A stretch of 64,000 bases of DNA from Jacaranda mimosifolia (Eukaryota; Streptophyta; Magnoliopsida; Lamiales; Bignoniaceae): positions 30,604,230 to 30,668,229 of the forward strand of contig CM032121.1 in assembly GCA_018894105.1 (NCBI GenBank), written 5' to 3'. The translations under genes and the position numbers were made by a program. Below are positions 24,501 through 34,737 of the stretch, in pieces. The stretch's first letter is position 1. Every line of letters starts with the position of its first letter. Under the pieces are notes generated by a model. That model was given only the letters and a program-made list of their open reading frames with translations, was not told the DNA's origin and ran no database searches.

Positions 24501-25430
24501 GTAGGAATGTTAAAGTGTACTAAAGCGTGGTTATCTACACAATTCTTTTATGAAGGATTTGGGAGAAGCATCCTATGTATTAGGAATATGTATCTATAGA
24601 GATAGGTCGAGGAGAATGCTGGGGCTTTTCCAAACCTTGTATATTGACAAAATACTAAAGAGGTTTAGTATGGAAGAATCCAAGAGAGGATTTCTTCCCA
24701 TGGGACATGTCATTCGTCTCTCCAAGTCTATAGCCCCCAACACTGAAGATGAGAGACAAAAGATGTCCCACATATCTTATACCTTTGCCATTGGGAGCAT
24801 AATGTTTGCAGTTTAATGTACAAGACCAGGTGTGGCACACTCACTAAGTGTTACGAGCAGGTTTCAATTCAATCTCGATGAGAGTCACTAGATGGTCGTA
24901 AAAGCAATTCTCAAGTACTTGAGAAAGACTAAGGACACGTTTTTGGTATACGGCGATGGAGAATTGAAACTTGAGGGGTTTTCAGATTCTAGTTTTAAAT
25001 CCGATGTAGATGACCTGAAATTCACTTCTGGATTCATATTTTGCCTCAATGGCGGCGCGGTGAGTTGGAAGAGTTCCAAACAAGACACAACGATTGATTC
25101 TACCATAGATGCAGAATATATTGCAGCTTGGAAGTTGCAAAGGAAGGTGTTTGGATGAAAAACTTCATTCAAAAGTTGAATGTAGTGTCTAACATTGCTG
25201 AGTCAGTAGTTGTCTTTTGTGACAACAACGTGGTGGTAGTACAAGCTAAAGTGCCAAGATCTCATCAACGATCAAAGCACATTTTGAAGCGATATCACTT
25301 GATCCAGGAGATCATTGATAGAGGCGCCATTCGAGTGGAGAGAGTTGCCTCAGAAGATAATATAGCAGATCTACTAACTAAGCCTCTATTGCAAAAGGTT
25401 TTTAAGGATATATCGAGAAAATGGGTCTCA
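21548..25430 (+). pseudogene. Copia gag-pol polyprotein remnant, copy 1
   Basis: Domains in order. Gag starts at ATG 21548, with in-frame stops near 21614 and 21672. A CCHC knuckle CFHCGEKGHCKRNC follows at about 22297-22338, after a stop at 22205 and a frame change. The protease site is in the variant form FDTACGSHLC (22420). The GAG-pre-integrase HHCC region is WHARLGHIS...CESCLKGK (22821-22935). The integrase core (22990-23530) has frameshifts, and a 30-bp tandem duplication lies at 23144-23203. The RT has MDVKTAFLNGD (about 24210) and YVDDIIL (24466). RNase H (24890-25430) ends SEDNIADLLTKPL. These enzymes would process Gag, copy RNA to DNA and integrate it. At least ten disabling changes make this a dead copy. 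Confidence 0.9.
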
Positions 25431-25467
25431 AGGCCATGGGGTATTGGCTTTAGGGTAAGTGGAAGAT

Positions 25468-26460
25468 TGTTGGAATAGTGCCCTACAAGCTAATTAGATT
25501 GGCCTTGTAGACTATTTCCTTGTAATGTAATCTTGATTGAATGATATACATTATATGTCCATCTTCATCTTATGCTCATTATTTGCTTCACTGGCATTTG
25601 GTTGAAGCCCTTAGATCACATTAGACTATGGGACTTGATCACGCATTGGATGGTGATCATAGAATAAGTCTTACACGGTCGTAATCTTAAATCTTTCAAG
25701 TCATATGATCTTGCGAGACAGGGTATCTAAGATCCAGATAGACTTGTACTAACGATGAATAAATCTAAGGGTTGGATGTTGCTCCGTTCCATGAACAATC
25801 TCATATGAGATATGGATGCATGCTAATGGGTGCTTGTTAGAGAACAAGGCACTGAAGGCCCACCCGAAGAATCCACTAGATAACTGAAGTGGCAAGTTCT
25901 CCAGCTTACGTTAGTGCATATTATTAGTCCTTTGACCTGAGAATTTATGGTAACATTGTGTTTGGTCCTTATGCTTTGACTCTTCCTTGGTCACTTAGTG
26001 GTCCACTCGGGTTGAGATTGGGCATGAGCTACTAGATATCCAAGAAGGAATCCGACTCCTCGCTTTTGTGAAGGGTGAGTGCATCTTCTATGCATTCTAT
26101 AATGATCGATTCTAAAAAATTATTGCGCAAGGTGATGTGACAATTTGAAAAGGTATTTCCAAAGATGATGTCACTAAGGGAATCGAACATTGAGAATAGA
26201 AGCATAGTGTTGAGGCTATTAAGGATCCAACTAATATCTTGCCCTAAGCCTTTTTCGGGAGATAGAAGATGAAAGGACCGTATTTGTATGGTATGCGTAA
26301 TGCTAGAATGGTTCTTCAAGAGTATTCATTTCGGTCAATTAGTTAGGCTCCATGGGCTTGAGGTTGGACATCGACCATGGAATTGGGTACTCTTCAATTA
26401 ATGAGATTAATTGAATTTAGTCGCTTAGTTTAAAGGAATTTAAACTAATGTGAATATTTG
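25468..26460 (+). repeat. 3' LTR of copia copy 1, truncated
   Basis: It starts TGTTGGAATAGTGCCC right after the purine tract GGGTAAGTGGAAGAT and follows the 5' LTR until 26460, about 1.0 of 2.2 kb. The rest is absent; unrelated gypsy gag sequence on the other strand begins at 26461. Confidence 0.9.
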
Positions 26461-27722
26461 TGATTTGAAGGTGAAAATCAATTGCCCCCAATATCTTCAT
26501 CATCATCGACATCACTTAAGTCTTCTTGTTCATCAAAATTCATGCTCATTTCAATATTATATGCATGCGTAGCCAAATCTTTAAAAGTTTTTGGTTTGAT
26601 TCCTTGAAGTATGTGGCAAAGACTCCAATGTATTCATTGGATACACATCTCAATTGCTGAAGCCTCCAATAATTGTTTATTGCAGTTAAGACTCAAATAT
26701 CTCCAGCGATTGATGTAGTTAATGACAGGTTCTTCTTTCCACTGGTGAGAGTTGGTGAGTTCAATCATGTTAATTGTTCTTCAAGTGCTATAGAAACAAT
26801 TGAGGAACTCTTATTCTAGTTGCCCCCAATTATCAATGGAGCTTGCCTCTAAGTTAATATACCAATCAAAAGTATTATCCTTTAACGATCGAACAAATTA
26901 CTTGACGAGATGATCTCCATATGTCCCAGCATTATTACAAGTCTCAATAAAATGAGCCACGTGCTGCTTTGGGTTGCCCTTACTATCGAATTGCTGAAAC
27001 TTTGGGGGCTTGTAACCCATTAGCATTTTCAAGTCATCAATCCTTTGAGTATATAGCTTGGAGTAAGTCATAAATGACTTAGAACTTTCATTAGACTTGT
27101 TTTTGATAGTCCCCCGAATAAACTCTTTCAATAGGTCAATAAGAATTAGTCCATCAGTGGAAATTTGTAGTTCTTTTGTTGCAATCTCTTCAGTTTTGGC
27201 TGGTTGTCTCCTTGTGGATATTTCACCTTCGTTCTAAACCTCAATTTATTTCTCCACCGTGCAACTGGCATTAAGATTGTCCACTTTACTCATCAATTTG
27301 GAGATTTGAAAGTCTTGTTCTTGAACATGCTTCGTGAGTCTTTCAATAACCCTCGTTAAATTTGTAATTTGTTCCTCCAAGGTTGTAGCACTTGTCACCA
27401 TCACGTTGCCATGCTCGAGGAATTTGATGCTGAGTGGAGAATGGATGATGTAGATTCTTCCTTCGAGTCTTCACCATCTTCATTCATATCAATAAAATGC
27501 GGCAACACCTTTTCTATAGCAAGCGAAGAAGCCATCTCCGAAGATGATTGCAACTTCTTGGATATATTTCTTGTGATGACCTAACACCTTTTGCTCCAAC
27601 ATTTGAGGAATTTGAGGTAGTAATTTTCAATGCAGCAGTCTTATTGACAACCATTTGATATTTCAATCTTGATGAAAGAAAGAGATGAGAAGAAGAGATG
27701 GTCCCACTGGGCATGCCAAAAT
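26461..27722 (-). pseudogene. Ty3/gypsy gag fragment with primer-site-like leader
   Basis: Reading on the minus strand from ATG 27654, the protein starts MVVNKTAALKIT. From about 27020 it gives the typical plant gypsy gag run PPKFQQFDSKGNPKQHVAHF, then ETCNNAGTYGD, followed (past a stop at about 26898) by FYSTRRT, a YINRWR motif and a KDLATHAYNIE motif ending near 26480. This is the capsid-domain part of Gag. Stops and frameshifts break it, and no pol is attached because the copia LTR follows directly. Upstream on the minus strand, TTTTGGCATGCCCAGTGGGA (about 27701-27722) lies where a primer site would be; the tRNA it matches is not certain to me. Confidence 0.8.
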
Positions 27723-28444
27723 TTTGTAATTTCTTTGTCTGCAAAGCAAAATTACAAGACAAAAAAATTCGTATAAATAAGAATGAAATTAAAATCTATC
27801 GATTATGGATCTAATTTCTAATCTAATCATCTGATTCTTCCCTTCCAAATATGATCTTGAAATTTGATAAGTTCCCAAAGAACGCCTTAAATATTATGGA
27901 TCTCGTTAAATTTGATTTGAAGAAAATAGAGCCAATTCGAAGGCTTTGCACCTTAATCTCAAATCAAATGCCAAAATATGATGAGTTCCACGAAGAATGC
28001 CTTGAACGCCGTGGATCTCCTTGAATTTGATTGAGAGAATTGCTGGACTCCCTCAAAGCTCCTCTCATTTGTTAGAATTTGTGTTGTGTGTAGAATAAGC
28101 TTTGGTCACCCCTTTGATATAGATGTTTGATGGGAGACTTTCAGATTGACTTGAACTTCTTTGATAGTTATCTTTTTTATAAGATAATATCAAATTAATA
28201 TCAAGAGATAATATCAAATATCTTTCATTTGATTGGTCCACAGATGTAGGCATTTTATCTTTGATACTTATCAATATTTGATTTGAGTATAAAATAAATA
28301 CTAGAGTATTAATTAAAATTAACTATTTATATTTTGAAATTAAATTTAATAAATTTCAAAATAAATAGAAAATTTTGAATTAATAACTAGCATATTATCT
28401 TATACGTATCACTCTCTAATTAGACAAAAATTGATATGTTTACA
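27723..28444 (-). repeat. Probable LTR of the gypsy gag fragment
   Basis: It sits immediately upstream (minus strand) of the primer-like site. It starts TGTAAACATATC at 28444 and includes a roughly 120-bp direct duplication (27847 and 27973, sharing GAGTTCC/AAGTTCC...GCCTTGAA/GCCTTAAA). There is no second copy in the window to prove the ends, so the boundaries are provisional. Confidence 0.45.
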
Positions 28445-28585
28445 GTGGATATTTAAGAAAGAATGTTCTATCCGCACCCAACTGGAAATTCAAAATATTG
28501 AAATATGTGATTTAAGGCTATGCGACTAAAAAACAATCTCCATTCATGTTGGAACAATGCGTTTGAACAGTTTGCCTTTAATTTA

Positions 28586-28991
28586 GGGCCCGTTTGCAAA
28601 CAATATTTAATAGATTGTAGGTGGACATTTTAATTTTCATTTCCATCAATTTTTAAAATTTAAAAAAGTTAGTTAGTGGAAATAAGTTGAAATGAATTTG
28701 TATTTGGATGAATTGTTGAAAAAGTAATGATTATATTAGTTTTAATAGGTTGCAGGTGGAGAGAAAGTAATGATTATGTTGGTTTTAATAGGTTGTAGGT
28801 GGAGAAAGATAAAAATAATGGAATAGAAAGAGAAGATATATAGGTTGTTAGGAGAATATATATAAGTTATTGGAGAGTGTGTTTCGAAAATAAAAATAAA
28901 AATAATATTGAGTAAAAATGTGTAAAAAATGATGTATTTCATTTATGAAATAATAGGAAATTGGGCTTTGAAAATGAAACCAAACGGGGCC
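28586..28991 (-). mobile_element. Tourist-like (PIF/Harbinger) MITE 1
   Basis: 406 bp with ends GGGCCCGTTTG and CCAAACGGGGCC. A probable TTA duplication is seen (28583-28585, decayed to TTG on the right). The last 160 bp, inverted, match the first part of the element at 29789 (TTCATTTTCA, then AATAACTTATATAT, then CTTCTC). It has no coding capacity. Confidence 0.75.
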
Positions 28992-29788
28992 TTGGAATTA
29001 CAGATTTGTGACAATGCCTTATGAACAATTGCAAATATGCAATGCTCTTTTGATCAACTTGGTAAACTTTTTATTTCTCTCTGCGACACTAACAAAAGTA
29101 TCTTGTCCATAAAAATAATTTAAGTAGTCGGCGAATGCTGGATCCTTCTGATATATGTAATGATTTGTCAAACAGCCCACTGACATGATCTCTTCTTCTC
29201 ACGCTGGTTAGCCCTTGCTTGATGATAATTTGTATACTGCTGTGGCAAGCCTTTGTTTTCCATGTACTTGATGTGTCGTTGCAGTAGGAAGGATTTTAAC
29301 TCCGGGGCCAGCTCCCACGTAAGGTTACTTGATTAGAGTACAGTCGATTTATATACATTATACATACAGATACAATATATGTATATAAAATAATAATACT
29401 AATAATAATAATAGTAATAATGAATAGTACTATAGATGGAAGAGAACATACTAGCAATAAGAAATTGAAATGGAAATAGTATAATGTGTTTTATCATTGA
29501 TTATATGGAACTATAAAATGATGGTAGGGACAATAGTAGAATTATAAATGATAATTATTGTACGTAGTTATGAGAATTTAAAAAATAATTTGAAGCATAT
29601 CGCATAAAAATCCACTAAAGAAAACCTGCTGTTTAATTCGTAGCATAAGTAATACAAGTACATCACATTTTTTTCCTAGTTCAATTCATGCCTAAACCAT
29701 TTGCAAGCACATAAACTAAATATGCTAAAACATATGACAGAAGAGAGATCTTGTAATTCTCTGCCTAATAAAACGTAATGAAGTCTTT
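28992..29788. other. Intergenic spacer between the two MITEs
   Basis: AT-rich. I see no gene. A short AAT/ATA simple repeat lies at 29385-29425. Confidence 0.6.
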
Positions 29789-30120
29789 GGGCCGGTTGGG
29801 CTTCATTTTCATATTTCATTTTTGTATTTTCTATTATTTGAAAATTAAAACATATTATTCTATATATATTTTCACTCAGCATATTTTTATTTTTATTTTT
29901 AAAATATATTTCTTAATAACTTATATATCTTCTCTCTCTCTCTCTCTATTAACATTATTACTATCTCTCACTACCTATACACCTACTAAATCCAATATAA
30001 TCATTATTTTTCTAATAATTCATCTAAGTACAAACTTATTTTCAATTCATTTTCACTAATTATTTTTTCAAAATTTAAAATAAATAGAAAATAAAAATAA
30101 AAATAAAACCAAACAAGCTC
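29789..30120 (+). mobile_element. Tourist-like (PIF/Harbinger) MITE 2
   Basis: 332 bp starting GGGCCGGTTGGGCTTCATTT and ending AAAACCAAACAAGCTC, followed by TTA. It belongs to the same family as the element at 28586 but is in the opposite orientation. It includes a CT microsatellite at 29932-29948. It lies about 1.2 kb upstream of the MATE start codon. Confidence 0.72.
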
Positions 30121-30454
30121 TTAATACTATGTTTGGCTTAAGGATTTTCATAAAAAAAAAGGAAAGTATTAGAGAAAAGGAAAAGAAAAGAATATAAAAT
30201 CTCAAACTTGTTTGGTTGTAGAAGAAAATAATGAAGAAAAAAAATGAAAAATGAATGTGTTGGAAAAGGAGAGAGAGCTCAAATGGACTTTGCCCTCATT
30301 TTTTTTACTATTTTGTTAAGAAAACTCATTTTCCTCAAATCCAGTATATTTTTCCCAAGTTTTTTCTTTTTTAGCATTTTTCTTACCAATCAAATAATTA
30401 AAAATTAAATTAGTGGAACACAGACACATGCACGCACTTATATATACACGAACG

Positions 30455-30489
30455 TGCGCGCGCGCGCGCACACACACACACACACACAA
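30455..30489. repeat. Compound CG/CA microsatellite
   Basis: A GCGCGCGC run passes directly into a CACACACA run. CG dinucleotide runs are rare in plant DNA, and an alternating purine-pyrimidine tract like this can adopt Z-DNA. Confidence 0.9.
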
Positions 30490-31158
30490 CATTCTAGTAC
30501 TCCACAACGGAATTGTGTAGTTAAGTTCCAATTGGAGGCTTGACCCACTACATCTACAAATTATTGGAGGAGTCAGAAATATTGTACTTTATGATAGTTG
30601 TTCAATGGTCAACTCAAATAAAGAGTAAAACAATAACCAAAAATAAAATTAACATATATGTAGAGAAGTGGAACTAGCTAGCGTTATAATATTGAAGTAT
30701 ATCTTATTAGTGTGATCCCACAATAATTCTATAATCTGAATTGATGAAAACTCAGTTATACAATGAAAGATACGCACATATATATACATAATATAAGGGG
30801 AAGTAAGAAAGAAATTAATGTTTGAGATATAACACAGAATATGATGATGGCGGCTTTCTACTAAGCTAAGATTTGGTTCATTAGAGGCCAAGTTAGTAAC
30901 TGAGGTGAGGTGAATATGTCTAACTAGTAACAAAAATTTTGGCTGGGACTACTCCATACACGACAAGCTCTTCTCACTGCCACCTTCCACCTTATCCTGC
31001 CTACATCTGTTCCCACACCACCAAACACCCCTAGAAAAAAACACACACATTTCACCTAAATCCACACATTCAGCAGGCGGTGAGAGAGAGATTAGATATA
31101 CATGTACTTGGGCATTTTTTGTGGTCTAAGGTAGTAGTGTTTTCAGCACTGCTCTCAA

Positions 31159-31166
31159 CTATATAT
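31159..31166 (+). promoter_or_regulatory. Candidate TATA box of the MATE gene
   Basis: CTATATAT lies in a pyrimidine-rich context 127 bp upstream of the ATG. Transcription would start around 31190-31200, giving a 5' UTR of about 100 bases. Position and motif are the only support. Confidence 0.45.
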
Positions 31167-31292
31167 CTCTCTTCCGCTTCATGTGCAAAAAGATTTTTAC
31201 AATTGGTTTCCTTTGCAGTATACATATGTATGCATTAATTCATTGCTGCACAGATATTATATAAGCTTGAAAAGTTTCCATTCACTGTTTTC

Positions 31293-32885
31293 ATGGCTTC
31301 ACCAACTTCTGTTCCTCTACTTGTGGACCTCAACAGCAACAAATTCCAACAGGATTCACAGTTTGATCATGGCTCCCATCCAAGTCTCTCTTTTTCAGAG
31401 GTCAATTATCAATTCCTTCCAAGTTTAATTTTCATGCTTTGATTCTTATAATTAGTTTATATTCAATATTTAAGGACCCTTTTTCTTCTTCTTCTTCTTC
31501 AGGTGATTTTGGAGATCAAATTGCTATACACAATAGCCTTTCCCATGATCATCACCGGCCTACTCATCTACGGCAAATCCTTAATATCAATGCTGTTCTT
31601 GGGAACATTAGGCAAGGATGCATTGGCCGGCGGGTCGCTGGCAATGGGCATAGCCAACATCACCGGCTACTCAGTTATCTCCGGCCTGGCCTTGGGCATG
31701 GAGGCCATCTCTTCTCAGGCATTTGGAGCCAAACAGTGGCCTCTTATGTGCCAAACCCTACAACGCACCGTTCTTATTCTTTTGTTTGCATGCATTCCCA
31801 TCTCTGTCTTGTGGCTAAATATCCAACCAATACTTGTCTTTTGTGATCAACATCCCACCATTTCTTCCATTGCTTCTACTTATCTCACTTTCTGCCTCCC
31901 AGACCTCTTGTTCCAATCTCTCATCAATCCTCTTAAGATTTATTTGAGGTCCCAAAACATCACTCTCCCTCTCATCTTCAGTGCCGCTTTCGCCCTCGCT
32001 CTCCAGGCCCCTATCAACTATTTTCTCATCAATCATCTCAGCCTTGGCATTCGAGGCGTTGCTTTATCTGTAGCTATCACAGACTTCATTCTGCTCGCAA
32101 CCCTGGTTTTCTATCTGTGCTTTTCGGGGATCCACAGAAAATCTTGGGCGGCAGTCCAATTCTTCGATCACGAATGGAAATCCATCCTCAAACTCGCATT
32201 GCCAAGCTGCTTCTCTGTTTGCTTGGAATGGTGGTGGTATGAGCTGATGATACTCTTATCAGGGATTCTTCCAAACGCCGCCGAGGCAGTCGCCACCATG
32301 GGAATCCTCCTTCAGGCGACTTCACTCGTCTACGTTTTCCCTTCCGCCCTGAGCCTGGCCGCGTCGACCCGAGTGGGAAACGAGTTAGGATCCAACCAAC
32401 CCAGCAAGGCGAGGACCTCGTCCCTCATAGCATTGTTCTGCGCCATTTTGACCAGCCTGATCGCTGTCTGCTTCATGGTGATGCTCGGTGGCACGTGGGG
32501 CCGAGCCTTCACGGATGACGAGGCAATTGTCTCGCTCACGGCGGCTATTATGCCGGTGGTGGGGCTGTGTGAGCTGGGGAACTGCCCGCAAACCACCGGC
32601 TGTGGGGTGCTGAGGGGAAGCGCCAGGCCAACTCTTGGCGTTCATATTAATCTGGGGTCATTTTACGGTGTGGGTTTGCCGTTGGCTGTATTAATGGGCT
32701 TCGTGATGAAAATGGGCCTATTGGGCCTTTGGTTGGGCTTATTGGGTGCTCAGTTAGTCTGCGCGCTTCTCATGGTTTGGGTCCTGAGCAGAACGGATTG
32801 GATAGTACAAGCAAACAGGGCAAGGGAGCTGATTGGAATGGATGAACAACATGAAGGATTAACATCAATAAGAACGTTATACTAA
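31293..32885 (+). CDS. DTX: MATE (DETOXIFICATION) family efflux transporter, two exons
   Basis: Exon 1 is 31293-31400 (36 codons, MASPTSVPLLVDLNSN...). The intron is 31401-31502 (102 bp, GT...AG with a TTCTTCTTC tract), phase 0 after GAG. Exon 2 is 31503-32885, ending TAA. The product is 496 aa, the usual MATE length. I chose the start at 31293 because exon 2 alone opens with GTG and lacks the short hydrophilic N-terminus of plant MATEs. About twelve hydrophobic segments form two MATE domains (roughly 45-205 and 260-425). Family motifs seen: GMEAISSQAFGA (101-112), LEWWWYELMILLSG (277-290), STRVGNELGSNQP (324-336), GVLRGSARPTLG (404-415). Proteins of this family export organic cations, metabolites or hormones by H+ or Na+ antiport across plasma or organelle membranes. 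The pattern suggests the Arabidopsis DTX48-56 group; substrate unknown. No stop or frameshift is seen, so it is probably functional. Confidence 0.96.
31401..31502 (+). other. Intron of the MATE gene
   Basis: Donor GAG|GTCAAT, acceptor TTCTTCAG|GTG, with a long polypyrimidine run before the acceptor. Reading through it gives stop TGA at 31440, so removal is required to join exon 1 to the MATE body. Confidence 0.9.
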
Positions 32886-32979
32886 TTTTTGAAGCCCTAT
32901 TGAGGTGTTATTATTCTGAAGGAATCGCATTTCTTTTTCTTTTTTTTTTTTTTTTCCTGTTTTTATTTTCTTTCTTGTA

Positions 32980-32985
32980 AATAAA
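32980..32985 (+). terminator. Candidate polyadenylation signal of the MATE gene
   Basis: AATAAA about 95 bp after the stop, preceded by a T-rich upstream element (32935-32975), as in plant 3' ends. Confidence 0.6.
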
Positions 32986-33912
32986 TAAGTTTGAGACAAA
33001 TCTAGAGACATAATTTTGCCATAGTTCTGTAAATTTTGGAGTATTTTCTTAACAAGTTGGTAAAATTATTTTTATATGATACATATATCTGAAATGGATA
33101 AACTTTAAATTTCAATGCATCTTTTTCTTTTGTTCAAAATTTAATTACACCCAATGAAATAATTAAGTAGTATGATTTAAGTCAAAGATAGGTTTGTCAT
33201 GGTTTGAAAGTTCAGATTCTTGCATTTTCATCAAGGGATATTGGAAAAGGTGAAGCGTAAAAGGATTTTCTAAGTACTGATTGATGTAATTACTTGATTA
33301 CTAATCTTTAATCAACATAAGTCATTCATTATTGAAAACCCTTCCACCATGACCTCTTTAAGTTGCCGATTCTGGGGAATATGCATTAGCATTTATTTTA
33401 CTCTTGATAAATTCTTGGGATGCCTTTAAAAAAAATAAATTAAAATCTTTATTGGGGATTCTACATACCCCAGACCATCTATCATTGTAAGTTTCCTAAG
33501 ACTAAAATAATAAATCTTCAAATATCTATTTGAACGATTTTTTATTCATCAATCTGAATATTTCTAGAAAATATTGCCTCTATTAAGCTCTTAAATCTAT
33601 ATAGAATTACTCGAACAGCTGTTTTAATGCTGTTTAAATGTTTAATCCATTTGATATCCATATCGTAATATACTAATATATATATATATATATATATCTC
33701 ATTAGTTAAATCTGAAGCCGCCAAGAAATGGAGCAGTCTATATGATTTTTAATAGACCCATGCACATTGAAAGAATTAGAAAATGTAATAATAAATGTAG
33801 AAGTAGAATTGTTACATTGCACCTGCAAGTAAGTGGTAAGTTTATGAAGTAGATGTCTAACAAGATTTATATGGTATACTTGTGGGGTCGACAAAGCTAG
33901 GATTTTGAAACA

Positions 33913-34300
33913 ATGGCAGAGAATGTCGTGAAAAAGAGGCTGTAAAATGATTTAACGATAAAAAGGACAAGTCCTAATGATGAAACAAAAGATCTATTTG
34001 TTCGTCAATCGACCATCAAATGTGATAGCTTCTACAACCTTGGCGATGGCGAGGCGGTGGAGTACGTGGTCGAGTATGGGAACAATGGACGTCCAAAAGT
34101 GGCTAATGTGACAGGTTCAGACAATGTCTTTATCCAATCACCCACAGATCTTAGGAGATAAAAGTAGCAATGCTGGAGTCAAGTAAAACATTGTGGTAGT
34201 TGGGATTATGGAGACGGAGGCTATGGAGGTGGCAATTAGGGAAGCTACGTAGGAGGTGGAGGACAAGGGAGGAAGTCAGTAGGACAGTTGCGATGGCAGT
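33913..34300 (+). pseudogene. Cold-shock-domain / glycine-rich protein pseudogene
   Basis: ATG at 33913 reads MAENVVKKRL then stops. In the +1 frame the RNP1-like core VK(stop)FNDKK follows, with the usual W turned into TGA; the sequence for the phenylalanine-rich GFGFI stretch is deleted. The frame then resumes with DLFVRQSTIK, LGDGEAVEYVVEYGNNGRPK, VANVTGSD and PTDLRR to about 34162. From 34206 a glycine-rich run follows (DYGDGGYGGGN, stop, GSYVGGGGQG). This order, one cold shock domain then a Gly-rich tail, matches plant CSDP/GRP2 RNA chaperones, which bind and melt RNA during cold. Loss of the nucleic-acid-binding core and several stops make it non-functional. It is intronless; a retrocopy is possible, though the plant parents often lack introns too. 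Confidence 0.85.
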
Positions 34301-34737
34301 GGAGGTGGGTATCAGGAGGAAGAAGGCGGTTGTTCCTGACCACGCATTCACGTTAGCCGCGGCGGCGGCAGTGGACTGACCCAACGGCCCCATTAAGTAG
34401 GTTACTAAATTCGAGCTTATACCATAATAAGTAAATCTTTCAGTCACTTCAACACTTAAAATATTACGAAAATTAAAAAAAAGGGATAAAAATACAAACT
34501 TTTATATGATTTTATTGGCCTTTTGAATAATTAGACGTGATAATTGTGATTGTACCTATGATGAATGAAGCGGATTTCCAGCAACTGGATTTTGCCCCTT
34601 GGAAAGGGCGGCTATTGAAGTCGACAAAGCACTTGACTACGTTAGTTAGCAGAGGAGACTCGGCCTTCGAGATTTCATTTTCGGTGGCTATAGATATAGA
34701 CATTACATTTAACCCTTTGCTGTTTTTTGCATGGGTT
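34301..34737. other. Spacer between pseudogene and solo LTR
   Basis: Contains a 67-codon open frame at 34537-34740 (MIIVIVPMMNEADF...) that I do not recognise. There is no codon or context support for a gene. Confidence 0.5.

Larger units (their letters stand above)
1..26460 (+). mobile_element. Ty1/copia LTR retrotransposon, family A copy 1 (nested and decayed)
   Basis: Order seen: 5' LTR (its first ~300 bp lie left of the window), primer site at 19554, long leader, gag-pol remnant 21548-25430, purine tract, then a truncated 3' LTR. The domain order protease-integrase-RT-RNase H defines Ty1/copia. The two LTR copies differ at roughly one base in ten by eye, so the insertion is old. Many in-frame stops and several frameshifts make it incapable of coding a full polyprotein. 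The 5' LTR is split by a 17.66-kb CACTA transposon. I did not assign it to a named copia lineage. Confidence 0.92.

Noticed and set aside
32330..32645. Two minus-strand frames opposite the MATE gene
   Set aside because: Shadows of the GC-rich exon 2; the plus strand has the clear family motifs.
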